The notes under the pieces are model-generated. The model was not told the DNA's origin. It worked only from the letters and a program-made list of their open reading frames with translations, and did no database searches. A stretch of DNA of 64,000 nt from Phycobacter azelaicus (lineage in GTDB: Bacteria; Pseudomonadota; Alphaproteobacteria; Rhodobacterales; Rhodobacteraceae), in the NCBI RefSeq assembly GCF_014884385.1, contig NZ_WKFH01000003.1:868001-932000 (forward strand), in the 5' to 3' direction. Shown in pieces: positions 11,710-20,715 of the stretch. Positions within the stretch are counted from its first letter, which is position 1, and each line of letters starts with the position of its first letter. The position numbers were made by a program, and so were the translations under genes.

Positions 11710-12462
11710 ATGAGCGATACGAACGACACCACCACCCATTTCGGCTTTGAAACCGTCCCCGAAGGCGAAAAAGCGGGCCGCGTGCAGGGCGTTTTCAACT
11801 CTGTCGCCTCGAAGTATGACGTGATGAACGATGTGATGAGCGTCGGCATCCACCGTATCTGGAAAGATGCGATGATGGACTGGCTGGCGCCGCGCCCCGG
11901 TCAGCGGCTCCTGGATGTGGCGGGCGGAACCGGTGACATTTCGTTCCGGTTCCTGAAACGTGCAGGCCATGGACATTCCACCGTGCTGGACCTCACTCAG
12001 CCCATGCTGGAGGAAGGTCGTATGCGCGCAGAAGCCGCCCAGATGGCCGACAGCCTGGATTGGGTCACGGGGGATGCCATGGCGCTGCCCTTCAAGGACA
12101 ACACATTTGACGTCTACACGATCTCCTTTGGCATTCGGAACGTCACCCGCCCCCAAAAAGCGCTGGAGGAAGCTTACCGAGTGCTGAAACCCGGTGGCCG
12201 TCTGATGGTGCTGGAGTTCTCGCAGCTCCCGAATGACGGCATGCAAAAGCTTTATGACCTCTACAGCTTCAACGTCATCCCCCGTATGGGCAAGCTGATC
12301 GCCAATGACTATGACAGCTACCAGTATCTGGTCGAATCGATCCGCAAATTCCCCGATCAGGAGACCTTCCTACAGATGGTCAAGGACGCCGGGTTCGCGA
12401 ACGCCAAATACCGCAACCTGTCCATGGGCATTGCCGCGCTTCACTCCGGCTGGAAGATCTGA
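11710..12462 (+). CDS. ubiE: Ubiquinone/menaquinone C-methyltransferase UbiE
   Basis: 250 aa SAM-dependent C-methyltransferase of ubiquinone synthesis. Features are [21 protein letters not shown] near residue 35, the SAM-binding loop [11 protein letters not shown] (~65-75), [10 protein letters not shown], and the C-terminal [14 protein letters not shown] typical of UbiE. It lies three bases upstream of ubiB, so the two are almost certainly one operon. Divergent transcription from mutM is a common arrangement in proteobacteria. Confidence 0.97.
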   Translation: MSDTNDTTTHFGFETVPEGEKAGRVQGVFNSVASKYDVMNDVMSVGIHRIWKDAMMDWLAPRPGQRLLDVAGGTGDISFRFLKRAGHGHSTVLDLTQPMLEEGRMRAEAAQMADSLDWVTGDAMALPFKDNTFDVYTISFGIRNVTRPQKALEEAYRVLKPGGRLMVLEFSQLPNDGMQKLYDLYSFNVIPRMGKLIANDYDSYQYLVESIRKFPDQETFLQMVKDAGFANAKYRNLSMGIAALHSGWKI

Positions 12463-12465
12463 GCC

Positions 12466-13995
12466 ATGCGCGGCCCTCACAACATCATCCGCCTGATCCG
12501 CACCGGCGCCACGCTGGAGCGTACCGGCGCCATGAAGGTGGTGCTGGACGCCTTTGAGGCCCCCAAACCCCTGCGGATTCTGGCCCGCACCCTGGCCTGG
12601 CCGTTCAAGTGGCTGGGATACAAGGGCGATCCCAAGATGCCGCCCGCGACCCGTGCCCTGACCGCGCTGGGGCCGGCCTACATCAAGTTCGGCCAAGTGC
12701 TATCCACCCGCCCCGATGTGGTGGGTGAGGATCTCGCCCAGCAACTGCGCGTCCTGCAGGACAAGTTGCCCCCCTTCCCACGCGAAGTCGCCATGGCAGA
12801 GGTGGCAAAGGAGTTGGGTCGCCCGCTGGACGAGGTGTTTTCCGAGTTCAGCGAGCCGATCGCCGCTGCCTCAATCGCGCAGGTGCACCGCGCGCGGCTG
12901 GCGGATACCGGCGAATACGTTGCCGTAAAGGTGCTGCGCCCCGGTATTGAGCGCGCCTTCAACAAGGATGTGGACGCCTTCTATTTCGCCGCGCGCATCG
13001 TGGACCTCTTTGCCCCCGGTGCAAGGCGCCTGCGACCGATGGATGTGATCGAGCACTTTGACGGTGTGGTAAAAGGCGAGCTGGACCTGCGGCTCGAAAG
13101 CGCCGCGGCCTCGGAATTTGCAGCCAACACCGGTCAGGACGCAGGTTTCACCCTGCCGCAGATACAATGGAACCACTCTGCGCGCCGGGTGATGACTCTG
13201 GGCTGGGCCGATGGGCTGCCGCTGGGCGACAATGACGCGCTGGATGCTGCAGGCCACAACCGTCAGGAGCTGGGCGAACGGGTCCTCACCCTCTTCCTGC
13301 GCCACGCCCTGCGCGATGGTTTCTTCCACGCCGACATGCATCAGGGCAACCTCAAGGTCGCCGCCAACGGCGACATCATCGCCTATGATTTCGGGATCAT
13401 GGGCCATATCGACGAATACACCCGCCGGGTCTACGCCGAGATCCTGTTCGGTTTCATCAAGCGCGACTACAAACGCGTGGCCGAGGTACATTTCGAGGCC
13501 GGCTATGTGCCCGCCAATCGCGACGTGGATGAATTCGCCCGCGCCCTGCGCGCGGTGGGGGAGCCGATCTTTGGTATGGACGCCAGCCACATTTCGATGG
13601 GGCGGCTGCTGAACTATCTGTTCGAGGTGACCGAGCGCTTTGGCATGGAAACCCGGACCGAGCTGATCCTGTTGCAGCGCACCATGGTGGTGGTCGAAGG
13701 CGTCGCGCGCTCGCTTGATCCCCATATCAACATCTGGGAAGCCGCCCGCCCGGTGGTCGAGGATTACATCAAGAAGTCCATCGGCCCGCGCGCCGTGGCC
13801 TCGGACCTGATCAGCACCGCGCAGGTCATGGCCCGCTTCGGCCCCCGCCTGCCCGCGCTGGTTGAACGCGCCCTGATCGCGCAGGTGCAAGGCGGCGAGA
13901 CGCAGAAGCGTGGATCATGGGAATGGCTTGCCCCGGCAATGATCGGAGCCGGTGCAGGCGGACTGTGTGTGGGTCTGCTGGCGCTTCTTCTTTGA
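12466..13995 (+). CDS. ubiB: Ubiquinone biosynthesis protein UbiB (ABC1/ADCK kinase-like)
   Basis: 509 aa atypical kinase needed for ubiquinone synthesis, probably helping extract lipid intermediates from the membrane. Motifs: the KxGQ block AYIKFGQVLSTRPD (~65-78), the Ala-rich loop AAASIAQVHRA, the VAVKVLRPG lysine, the catalytic HADMHQGN and the metal-binding YDFG. The C-terminal segment IGAGAGGLCVGLLALLL is a membrane anchor. It follows ubiE by 3 bases. The next gene is an unrelated leftward orphan. Confidence 0.95.
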   Translation: MRGPHNIIRLIRTGATLERTGAMKVVLDAFEAPKPLRILARTLAWPFKWLGYKGDPKMPPATRALTALGPAYIKFGQVLSTRPDVVGEDLAQQLRVLQDKLPPFPREVAMAEVAKELGRPLDEVFSEFSEPIAAASIAQVHRARLADTGEYVAVKVLRPGIERAFNKDVDAFYFAARIVDLFAPGARRLRPMDVIEHFDGVVKGELDLRLESAAASEFAANTGQDAGFTLPQIQWNHSARRVMTLGWADGLPLGDNDALDAAGHNRQELGERVLTLFLRHALRDGFFHADMHQGNLKVAANGDIIAYDFGIMGHIDEYTRRVYAEILFGFIKRDYKRVAEVHFEAGYVPANRDVDEFARALRAVGEPIFGMDASHISMGRLLNYLFEVTERFGMETRTELILLQRTMVVVEGVARSLDPHINIWEAARPVVEDYIKKSIGPRAVASDLISTAQVMARFGPRLPALVERALIAQVQGGETQKRGSWEWLAPAMIGAGAGGLCVGLLALLL

Positions 13996-14135
13996 ATTGG
14001 CCTGACAATCCGACCTGCGCTGGCGCACCGCGCCAAAAACCGAAGTAGTTTTGAAAACGGGCAGTGCCGCAAACCGCATTGATCCCCTTTGCGGGACGAA
14101 GCTGCCGTTCAAACCAAGGGCATCGTTCGGCTATT

Positions 14136-14537
14136 CTAGTGACTTGAATTGGTTTCAGGGGCTGGGAAATTCAAAATCGACATAGCAAGGAAACAAGCGA
14201 AAACTATCATCGGGAAGCCTGCCCACAACGCATCACCAGGATCAACGACTACTTGAAATATCCCTAGAGCACCGATTGCTACAAGAACGATCCAGCCAAT
14301 TATCGCCGTCCATCTACCAAGAGGCTTTCGTCGGAGACTTTGATAGAGAATAGATGAAGTTATCGTGAGCGGGACAAAGGCTACCGCGATTAAAGATGAA
14401 CCGAATATTGCATCGGTCAAACTGCCTTGTCCCGAACGCAGGCAATCGCTTATCCCACAGAGACCTAACCAGCCGAACACCAAAAATAGAAGCATCGAGA
14501 CTAAGAACGTAGGGACGATGTAAAGCAGAAATTTCAA
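14136..14537 (-). CDS. Hypothetical small membrane protein
   Basis: 133 aa with four predicted hydrophobic segments: residues ~3-27, ~44-66, ~78-98 and ~108-125. No recognised family. The likely start is TTG, with AAGGGA about 12 bases upstream. The region is noticeably AT-richer than its neighbours and its codons are less GC-ending. This suggests recent acquisition or an orphan gene between ubiB and the thiolase. There are no mobility genes or obvious direct repeats around it. The 140 bases between it and ubiB, and the 240 bases to the thiolase, show only the palindrome listed separately. Confidence 0.5.
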   Translation of the reverse strand: MKFLLYIVPTFLVSMLLFLVFGWLGLCGISDCLRSGQGSLTDAIFGSSLIAVAFVPLTITSSILYQSLRRKPLGRWTAIIGWIVLVAIGALGIFQVVVDPGDALWAGFPMIVFACFLAMSILNFPAPETNSSH

Positions 14538-14710
14538 AACGGAAATCCCTTTTTAGGCTGAGAACATACCCCAGAGACAATTCCATGCAGCGATTTTTTT
14601 CTGTGGGTATAGGTTCAGACCGGACCAACATAATTTGCAGACACTCCCTTGCAACGAGAACGGAAACTCCCGCGCGGATTTGTCCTCATTTCGGAGGCCT
14701 CCATCCCCTT

Positions 14711-14737
14711 GGATCCGGCGGCATAGCCGCCGGATCC
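14711..14737. repeat. Perfect 12-bp inverted repeat downstream of the thiolase gene
   Basis: GGATCCGGCGGC, three-base loop ATA, GCCGCCGGATCC. It lies about 40 bases past the thiolase stop codon and has no T-run on either side. It could be a terminator or message-stabilising hairpin. A second GC-rich inverted stretch (GCGCGCG...) follows to 14763. Confidence 0.7.
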
Positions 14738-14778
14738 CGAGCGCGCGCGGGAGGGCCACGCGCGCTGGTTTTGACAGA

Positions 14779-15954
14779 TCAGAGGCGTTCGATCGCCAGG
14801 GCAATGCCCTGACCGCCGCCGATGCACATGGTGATGAGGCCCAGCTTGCCGCCGGTGCGCTCCAGCTCGTACAGAGTCTTGATGGTAATGATGGCGCCGG
14901 TTGCGCCCACCGGGTGGCCCAGCGCGATGGCGCCGCCGTTCGGGTTCACCTTGGCGGGATCGAGACCCAGCTCCTTGTTCACCGCCAACGCCTGTGCAGC
15001 AAAGGCCTCGTTCGATTCAATCACGTCGAAATCGCTGGCCTTGAGTCCGGTTTTCTTCAAGAGGTTCTGCACCGCGGGGACCGGGCCGATGCCCATCACC
15101 TCGGGGCGCACACCGGCGTGGGCGTATCCAACCACCCGCGCCTTGGGCGTGAGGCCCGCTTTTTCAGCTGCCTCGGCCCGTGCCATGACAATCGCCGCCG
15201 CGCCATCGTTGATGCCCGAGGCGTTGCCTGCCGTCACGCGGCCATCTTTCTGGAACACCGGGCGCAGTCCTGCCAGTGCCTCCAGCGACGTCGCCTTGGG
15301 GTGCTCATCCACTTCGAAGGGCACCATATCGCGCTTGACCTTGACCTCGACCGGCGTGATCTGGCTGGCGAAATGACCAGCCTTGATCGCCGCCGCCGCG
15401 CGGGTCTGGCTGGCGAGCGCGAATTCATCCATCTGTTCGCGGGTGATGTCGTGTTCATCCGCAACGTTTTCAGCCGTCACACCCATGTGGCCGGTGCCAA
15501 AGGGGCAGTTTAGCGCGCCCAGCATCATGTCGAGCGACTTCACATCGCCCATCTTCGCGCCCCAGCGCTGCTGCTGCATGATGAAGGGGCTGCGCGACAT
15601 ATTCTCGGCCCCCCCCGTGAGCGCATAATCCGCATCGCCCAGCATCAGCGACTGGATGCCAGAAACGATCGCCTGCGCGCCCGAGCCACAGAGCCGGTTC
15701 ACGTTCATCGCAGGGGTGCCATTGGGTACGCCCGCCTGCATCGCTGCCACGCGGGACAGGTACATATCGCGCGGCTCGGTGTTGATCACATGGCCAAAGA
15801 CCACATGGCCGATCTGTTCCGGCGCCACGCCCGAACGCTCCATCGCCGCCTTGGAGGCCACGGTGGCCAGATCGATGGGCGCGGTATTGGCCAGCGCGCC
15901 GCCAAAGGTGCCGATGGCCGTCCGGGCACCGTCCAGGATCACGATATCTGTCAT
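14779..15954 (-). CDS. Acetyl-CoA C-acetyltransferase / beta-ketothiolase
   Basis: 391 aa thiolase; the start MTDIVILDGARTAIG has GGAGAGA upstream. Catalytic residues: Cys in NRLCGSGAQA (~89), His in GGAIALGHPVGATGA, and Cys in TMCIGGGQG. It condenses or cleaves acyl-CoA and acetyl-CoA in ketogenesis, polyhydroxybutyrate or beta-oxidation. It is not next to phaB or fadB, so PhaA versus FadA-like cannot be decided; BktB-type is also possible. It is divergent from an XRE-cupin regulator that probably controls it. Confidence 0.93.
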   Translation of the reverse strand: MTDIVILDGARTAIGTFGGALANTAPIDLATVASKAAMERSGVAPEQIGHVVFGHVINTEPRDMYLSRVAAMQAGVPNGTPAMNVNRLCGSGAQAIVSGIQSLMLGDADYALTGGAENMSRSPFIMQQQRWGAKMGDVKSLDMMLGALNCPFGTGHMGVTAENVADEHDITREQMDEFALASQTRAAAAIKAGHFASQITPVEVKVKRDMVPFEVDEHPKATSLEALAGLRPVFQKDGRVTAGNASGINDGAAAIVMARAEAAEKAGLTPKARVVGYAHAGVRPEVMGIGPVPAVQNLLKKTGLKASDFDVIESNEAFAAQALAVNKELGLDPAKVNPNGGAIALGHPVGATGAIITIKTLYELERTGGKLGLITMCIGGGQGIALAIERL

Positions 15955-16010
15955 TTTCTCTCTCCTCACGAGTCAGTTGCGCGCATTATGCAGATGCAGC
16001 ATCGACTGTC

Positions 16011-16035
16011 TTGTCAAACGTACCGTCATTGACAA
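16011..16035. promoter_or_regulatory. Inverted-repeat candidate operator between thiolase and XRE-cupin regulator
   Basis: TTGTCAA (16011-16017), 11-base spacer, TTGACAA (16029-16035): a perfect 7-bp inverted repeat in the 109-base divergent promoter. Placement suggests a binding site for the adjacent XRE-cupin protein. Its two half-sites may also overlap a -35 element (TTGACA). Confidence 0.45.
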
Positions 16036-16063
16036 TTTCACGGATCAGGCGCAGGCTTCCGTT

Positions 16064-16630
16064 ATGCCGGACAAATCAGACGATATCCTGACACTGCTGC
16101 CCTCACGCCTGAAAGAGGCCCGCCGCGCCAAGGGGCTTAGCCTTGAAGCCGTATCGCATCTGTCCGGCGTTTCGCGCTCCATGGTGAGCCAGATCGAGCG
16201 TGGCGAAAGCAGCCCCACCATTGCGACCCTTTGGAACCTGACCCGCGCACTGCAGGTGGATTTTGCGGGCCTCTTGGATTCAGGGGAAAAGAAAAACCGA
16301 ATCGAAGTCCTGCGCGCGGGAGACGTACCCACCATCGACAACATGGGCCAAGGCTGCCGGATCCGCATCCTCTCCCCGCCCGAGGACGCAGGCGGGCATG
16401 AGGTCTATGATATCGAATTCGACGCAGGTGGTACATTGGACAGTCAACCCCATGGGCGCGGTACGGCAGAACATGTGACCGTGTTGGAAGGCGATATTAG
16501 CGTCTCCTCGGGCAGCGCCCATATGCGCCTGCATGCAGGGGATACCGCGCGCTACGCAGCAGACATTCCTCACAAGATCACCGCACCAGACCGGGCCGCG
16601 CGAGTATTCCTGATCGTCAAGAACGGCTGA
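16064..16630 (+). CDS. XRE-family regulator with C-terminal cupin domain
   Basis: 188 aa. The helix-turn-helix at ~10-65 (LKEARRAKGLSLEAVSHLSGVSRSMVSQIERGESSPTIATL, read in parts) is the XRE type. The C-terminal half (~105-185) is a cupin barrel with HGRGTAEHVTVLEGDI and a late AADIPHKITAP histidine segment. These two-domain proteins sense small metabolites and regulate neighbouring catabolic genes. The start was chosen at ATG 16064 because upstream residues are antisense to the thiolase. It is divergent from the thiolase, which is the likely target. Confidence 0.88.
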   Translation: MPDKSDDILTLLPSRLKEARRAKGLSLEAVSHLSGVSRSMVSQIERGESSPTIATLWNLTRALQVDFAGLLDSGEKKNRIEVLRAGDVPTIDNMGQGCRIRILSPPEDAGGHEVYDIEFDAGGTLDSQPHGRGTAEHVTVLEGDISVSSGSAHMRLHAGDTARYAADIPHKITAPDRAARVFLIVKNG

Positions 16631-16854
16631 AGATTTCGACCTTCTGACATGGGACCATTCTTCTGACAAACCGCGCGGCAACGGCGTCGGGTCTCTCTCG
16701 GCGTTTCAGGCATTCAAACAGCCTGCCATCATCACAGCTCACCAGTCCGCAAAAAATCCACTTTCACGGACTTTCTTCCATCATCGTGAATTCCCCTATT
16801 TCGGAAATGCCTCCGTTATGATAGATTGCATCTGATAGTAGAAGGAATCTCCCC

Positions 16855-18042
16855 ATGGCATCCGCCTTTTTGACCGATATCTCCAACACTCTGGACAGCA
16901 TCAAAGCAGACGGTCTCTACAAGAAAGAGCGAATGATCACCTCCCCGCAGGGGGGCGAAATCACGGTGGGCGGTCATGAGGTGTTCAACCTTTGTGCCAA
17001 CAACTACCTTGGACTGGCGGATCACCCCGATCTGATCGCAGCCGCACGGGGCGTGATGGATGACAAGGGTTTCGGCATGGCCTCGGTCCGCTTCATCTGC
17101 GGCACCCAGGACATCCACCGCGAGCTGGAGCAGAAGCTGGCGAAGTTCCTGGGCAAGGATGATGCCATCCTCTTTGCTGCCTGTTTTGATGCCAATGGCG
17201 GGCTGTTTGAGCCGCTCCTAGGGCCAGAAGATGCGATCATCTCGGACAGCCTCAACCATGCCTCGATCATCGACGGGGTGCGCCTGTGCAAGGCGAAACG
17301 CTATCGCTACCTCAACAGCGACATGAACGATCTGGAGGCCTGGCTGAAACAGGCACGCGAGGATGGCGCGCGCCATATCATGATCGCCACCGATGGCGTG
17401 TTCTCGATGGATGGCTACCTGGCAAAATTGCCCGAGATCCGCGCACTGGCGGACAAATACGATGCGGTGGTGATGGTGGACGATTGCCACGCCACGGGTT
17501 TCATGGGGCCGAACGGAGCTGGGACGCCCGATCATTTCGGCGTCGATGTTGACATCCTGACGGGAACATTGGGCAAAGCACTTGGGGGGGCCATCGGCGG
17601 TTATATCGCCGGGCCGCAGCCAGTGATTGACCTCCTGCGGCAGCGGGCGCGGCCCTATCTGTTCTCCAATTCGCTGCCGCCCTCCATCGTTGCTGCCGGG
17701 ATCGAGGCGCTGCGCCTTGTCGAAGAGGGCGCGGGCCTGCGCGCGCAGCTGTTCGAAAACACCCGGTTCTGGCGCAAGGGCCTGGAAGATCTGGGTTTTG
17801 ACCTGTTGCCCGGCCAACACCCCATCGTACCGATCATGCTGGGCGAGGCGCAGCTGGCGCAAGACATGGCGGCGCAGCTCTTTGACGAAGGGGTCTATGT
17901 ATCGGGCTTCTTCTTCCCGGTCGTGCCGCGCGGGCAGGCGCGCATCCGCACCCAGATGAACGCAGCGCTGACGCGGGACGACCTGGAACGGGCACTCGGT
18001 GCATTCAGAAAGGTAGGCAAATCGCTGGGGGTGATCTCATGA
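16855..18042 (+). CDS. kbl: Glycine C-acetyltransferase (2-amino-3-ketobutyrate CoA ligase)
   Basis: 395 aa, the standard length. PLP-dependent alpha-oxoamine synthase that splits 2-amino-3-ketobutyrate with CoA into glycine and acetyl-CoA. Visible are [14 protein letters not shown], the [13 protein letters not shown] active-site segment, and the PLP-binding Lys in [22 protein letters not shown] precedes the start. Its stop overlaps the tdh start (ATGA), forming the two-step threonine degradation operon. The 224 bases upstream hold the promoter region; I see no clear operator there. Confidence 0.97.
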   Translation: MASAFLTDISNTLDSIKADGLYKKERMITSPQGGEITVGGHEVFNLCANNYLGLADHPDLIAAARGVMDDKGFGMASVRFICGTQDIHRELEQKLAKFLGKDDAILFAACFDANGGLFEPLLGPEDAIISDSLNHASIIDGVRLCKAKRYRYLNSDMNDLEAWLKQAREDGARHIMIATDGVFSMDGYLAKLPEIRALADKYDAVVMVDDCHATGFMGPNGAGTPDHFGVDVDILTGTLGKALGGAIGGYIAGPQPVIDLLRQRARPYLFSNSLPPSIVAAGIEALRLVEEGAGLRAQLFENTRFWRKGLEDLGFDLLPGQHPIVPIMLGEAQLAQDMAAQLFDEGVYVSGFFFPVVPRGQARIRTQMNAALTRDDLERALGAFRKVGKSLGVIS

Positions 18043-19091
18043 GCCGTCCGAACACCATGAAAGCGCTGGAGAAGTCAAAACCCGAAGAAGGTCTGTGGAT
18101 GGTTGAGGCTCCGGTGCCGGAGATAGGCCCCGATGATGTTCTCATCAAGATCAACATGACCGGTATCTGCGGCACCGATCTGCATATCTGGAACTGGGAC
18201 GGTTGGGCCCAGCGCACGGTGCCTGTGCCCCTGATCACCGGACATGAATTCGCGGGCGAGATCGTCGAACTGGGCCGCAATGTGACCGATCTCAGGATCG
18301 GGCAGCGCTGTTCGGGCGAAGGGCATCTCATTGGCCATCATTCACGTCAGTGGCGGGCCGGGAAGTTCCATCTCGACCCGGAAACCCGTGGCATAGGCGT
18401 GAACGAACAAGGCGCCTTTGCCCAGTATCTGCGCCTGCCCGCTTTCAACGTGGTGCCTTTGCCAGATGAAATTCCGGACGAAATCGGCGCCATTCTGGAT
18501 CCTCTTGGCAACGCGGTCCACACCGCGCTCAGCTTCGATCTGGTCGGGGAAGACGTTCTGATCACAGGCGCCGGTCCCATCGGGATCATGGCCGCTGCTG
18601 TCGCCCGTCACGTGGGCGCACGCCATGTCGCAATTACCGATGTGAATCCGGAACGGCTCGCCCTCGCGGAAAAGGTAGCTGATGTACGCGCCGTCAACGT
18701 GGCCGAAGAAGACCTGAAGGATGTGATCGCAGAGCTTGGTATGACACAGGGCTTCGATGTGGGGCTTGAAATGTCCGGCAATCAGGCTGCGCTCGATCAG
18801 ATGGTCGAAGCGCTGGTCATGGGTGGAAAGATCGCGCTGCTGGGCATTCCTCCGGGAAAATCCCCAGTGGATTGGAGTCGCATTGTCTTCAAGGCGATCA
18901 CCCTCAAAGGCGTTTACGGACGGGAAATATTTGAAACCTGGTACAAAATGATCGCCATGCTGCAGAACGGGCTGAAAGTCGATGAAGTCATCACGCATCG
19001 ATTCGGAATAGAAACATTCCAAGACGGGTTCTCCGCGATGAAATCCGGCCATTGCGGTAAGGTCATTCTAGATTGGAACACGCTTTACTGA
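18039..19091 (+). CDS. tdh: L-threonine 3-dehydrogenase lacking structural-zinc cysteines
   Basis: 350 aa zinc alcohol-dehydrogenase-family enzyme oxidising threonine to 2-amino-3-ketobutyrate with NAD+. Catalytic zinc ligands are present: Cys in [10 protein letters not shown] and His-Glu in TGHEFAG. The NAD loop [18 protein letters not shown] is also present. In the E. coli enzyme a structural zinc is held by four Cys after GEGH. Here the aligned 30-residue block reads [20 protein letters not shown] followed by DPETRG, so all four are replaced (Gly, Ser, Trp, Asp). Otherwise similarity is high, so a functional Tdh without structural zinc is likely. Translationally coupled to kbl. Confidence 0.95.
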   Translation: MSRPNTMKALEKSKPEEGLWMVEAPVPEIGPDDVLIKINMTGICGTDLHIWNWDGWAQRTVPVPLITGHEFAGEIVELGRNVTDLRIGQRCSGEGHLIGHHSRQWRAGKFHLDPETRGIGVNEQGAFAQYLRLPAFNVVPLPDEIPDEIGAILDPLGNAVHTALSFDLVGEDVLITGAGPIGIMAAAVARHVGARHVAITDVNPERLALAEKVADVRAVNVAEEDLKDVIAELGMTQGFDVGLEMSGNQAALDQMVEALVMGGKIALLGIPPGKSPVDWSRIVFKAITLKGVYGREIFETWYKMIAMLQNGLKVDEVITHRFGIETFQDGFSAMKSGHCGKVILDWNTLY

Positions 19092-19130
19092 TGGATAAAT
19101 GCCCCGTTGAACAGCAGGACGAACGGATTG

Positions 19131-19166
19131 ATATTAAAAGAAAAAGCCGCCCATCGTCAGGGCGGC
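19131..19166 (-). terminator. Rho-independent terminator reading leftward
   Basis: GCCGCCC/GGGCGGC 7-bp stem (19146-19152, 19160-19166) with a T-run only on the minus strand (TTTTTCTTTT). It therefore ends transcripts coming from the phosphatase gene at 19352, or from the small frame at 19179-19289, rather than tdh. Confidence 0.75.
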
Positions 19167-19178
19167 ATTACTCATCAT

Positions 19179-19289
19179 TCACACGGGTATTTGGCGTGGC
19201 TGGCGCCGAAACACGATCATCCCAGAACCGAGAAGAAAAACAGAATAAAACTGGCAAAATGACGACCAGCCACATTCATAAGTTAGCAT
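19179..19289 (-). CDS. Possible 36-residue small membrane protein
   Basis: A minus-strand ATG frame of 36 aa ends 13 bases before the leftward terminator. AAGG lies directly before the ATG, too close for a good Shine-Dalgarno. It has one hydrophobic core (FYSVFLLGSGMIVF) followed by RRQPR, like a single-span small protein. It fills part of an otherwise empty 260-base gap between tdh and the phosphatase. No family recognised; it may be chance. Confidence 0.2.
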   Translation of the reverse strand: MLTYECGWSSFCQFYSVFLLGSGMIVFRRQPRQIPV

Positions 19290-19351
19290 ACCTTCTCGCG
19301 GGATGCGAAAGAAAACTGGTGGATTTGTGCGTAAAATGCACACTCTTTCGG

Positions 19352-20083
19352 TTAGGCAACCCTTAACCTTTTGCGCCCATCTGAGGTCACTTGCCAGCAG
19401 CTCGCCCCCTCAAAAACTGCAGCCGTGAGCGAGCGGCCAAAGCCTGCGCCACTATCGAGGTTGACGCGGTTGCCGCGATGTTCGGCGGTCGGAACATGCG
19501 TATGGCCATGCACCACCAGCCAAGGATGCCGACGGGTGTCGTTCAGGAACTCCTGTCGGATCCAGATCTTGTCGTCCTCACTTTGCTCCGCCAGTGCAAG
19601 ACCAGGCCTGATCCCTGCGTGAACGAAGAGAAGCCCTTCTTCCTCGTGATGACTGGGCAGGCCTTCCAGAAACGCTCGGTGGTGTTCCGGCACAGCGGCG
19701 CGGGCCTTGGCGTGGACCTCATAGATACGCGCGCCGCTCTCTACCTCGACCCCATATGAAGCCAAGGTCTCCACCCCGCCGATCTTCTCGTGTAGCCAGT
19801 GATAACCAACCAGCAGCCGAGCATCATTGCGCGGATAATCTTCCATGAACATCGAGAACATCCGGTCATGGTTGCCCATCAGACAGGTCCAGTTCTTGCC
19901 TGCCGACAGGCCCGCGATCAAAAGATCCAGAACGCCCCGGCAATCCGGCCCACGATCCACATAGTCGCCCAGGAACACCACCTGCGCGTCAGGGCCGCCA
20001 TCCGCCGCGATCAACTCCAGCGCCTCTTCCAACATCTCGCGCTGTCCGTGGATGTCACCAATGGCGTAAATTGGCGCTGTCAT
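19352..20083 (-). CDS. Metallophosphoesterase, PPP-type serine/threonine phosphatase family
   Basis: 243 aa with the full phosphoesterase signature set: GDIHGQ (~10), GDYVDRGPD (~38), GNHDRM (~72), and the later metal-binding histidines VHAGIRP and VVHGHTHVP. The start MTAPIYAIGD is preceded by AAGGAGAT. The family contains protein phosphatases (PrpA/PrpB-like) and diadenosine tetraphosphatases; which one applies is unknown. It is monocistronic and converges with tdh, about 260 bases away. Confidence 0.88.
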   Translation of the reverse strand: MTAPIYAIGDIHGQREMLEEALELIAADGGPDAQVVFLGDYVDRGPDCRGVLDLLIAGLSAGKNWTCLMGNHDRMFSMFMEDYPRNDARLLVGYHWLHEKIGGVETLASYGVEVESGARIYEVHAKARAAVPEHHRAFLEGLPSHHEEEGLLFVHAGIRPGLALAEQSEDDKIWIRQEFLNDTRRHPWLVVHGHTHVPTAEHRGNRVNLDSGAGFGRSLTAAVFEGASCWQVTSDGRKRLRVA

Positions 20084-20285
20084 GGGGTATCTCCTTGGCT
20101 GCAATGCTGAATAGATGACCCATGCCTGTCCGCATCACAAGAGGCCCCTGCGTCAGTAAAAACTGGATCGAGCCCGGACATCCAGTCAAAGTGCCATGAG
20201 CTGCCATTCACTCCACCTAGGTTCACGCGGGTCAGAGAACGGCACGGTAGCCAATATTGACAAATAGCAAGAGAGGGACTGACCA

Positions 20286-20657
20286 ATGAAGGGACTTTCG
20301 TCTGCATTCTTTTTGATTGCCGTGATTTCGGCGATTGGTGGCATGGTCTGGGGGATCCAGATGTCTGCATCGGGCGATCACAGCCTTTCGCCGGCCCATG
20401 GGCATTTGAACCTGATCGGATGGGTAAGCATGGCCATATTTGGCTTCTACTATCACCTTGTACCAAGTGCCGCCAAAGGCCTGCTGCCAAAGCTGCATTT
20501 TGGCCTTTCCGCTGCAGGTCTGGGCGTAATCGTACCCGGCATCGCAATGGCAATTTCGGATCAGGACGATGTACTGGCCAAGCTCGGCTCGGTCCTGACA
20601 CTGGCGGGTATGCTGGTGTTTCTCGTGGTGGTCCTGCGCAGCCGCCAAACGGCCTGA
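20286..20657 (+). CDS. Small four-helix membrane protein resembling part of haem-copper oxidase subunit I
   Basis: 123 aa with hydrophobic segments ~5-25, ~42-62, ~70-90 and ~99-117. The motif AHGHLNLIGWVSMAIFGFYYHLVP resembles the HxHLNLxGW segment seen in cbb3/NorB-like subunit I proteins, with possible haem-facing histidines. No oxidase operon is nearby, so its role is unknown. The 200 bases upstream hold no other feature that I could identify. It ends at a hairpin shared with serA. Confidence 0.6.
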   Translation: MKGLSSAFFLIAVISAIGGMVWGIQMSASGDHSLSPAHGHLNLIGWVSMAIFGFYYHLVPSAAKGLLPKLHFGLSAAGLGVIVPGIAMAISDQDDVLAKLGSVLTLAGMLVFLVVVLRSRQTA

Positions 20658-20662
20658 AGTAA

Positions 20663-20690
20663 AAAGCCGCCCCAAAACCAGGGCGGCTTT
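20663..20690. terminator. Bidirectional terminator between the oxidase-like gene and serA
   Basis: Perfect 10-bp stem AAAGCCGCCC/GGGCGGCTTT with an eight-base loop. A and T runs on both sides serve both convergent genes. Confidence 0.85.
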
Positions 20691-20715
20691 CTGTGTCTTG
20701 GCTTGATCACGCAGA

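Noticed and set aside
11605..12246. 214-residue N-terminal extension of mutM
   Set aside because: It overlaps ubiE on the opposite strand, and MutM requires Pro directly after the initiator Met, which fixes the start at 11604.
14440..14470. DnaA-box-like TTATCCCACAG within the orphan membrane gene
   Set aside because: It has one additional C relative to TTATCCACA, stands alone and lies inside a coding frame.
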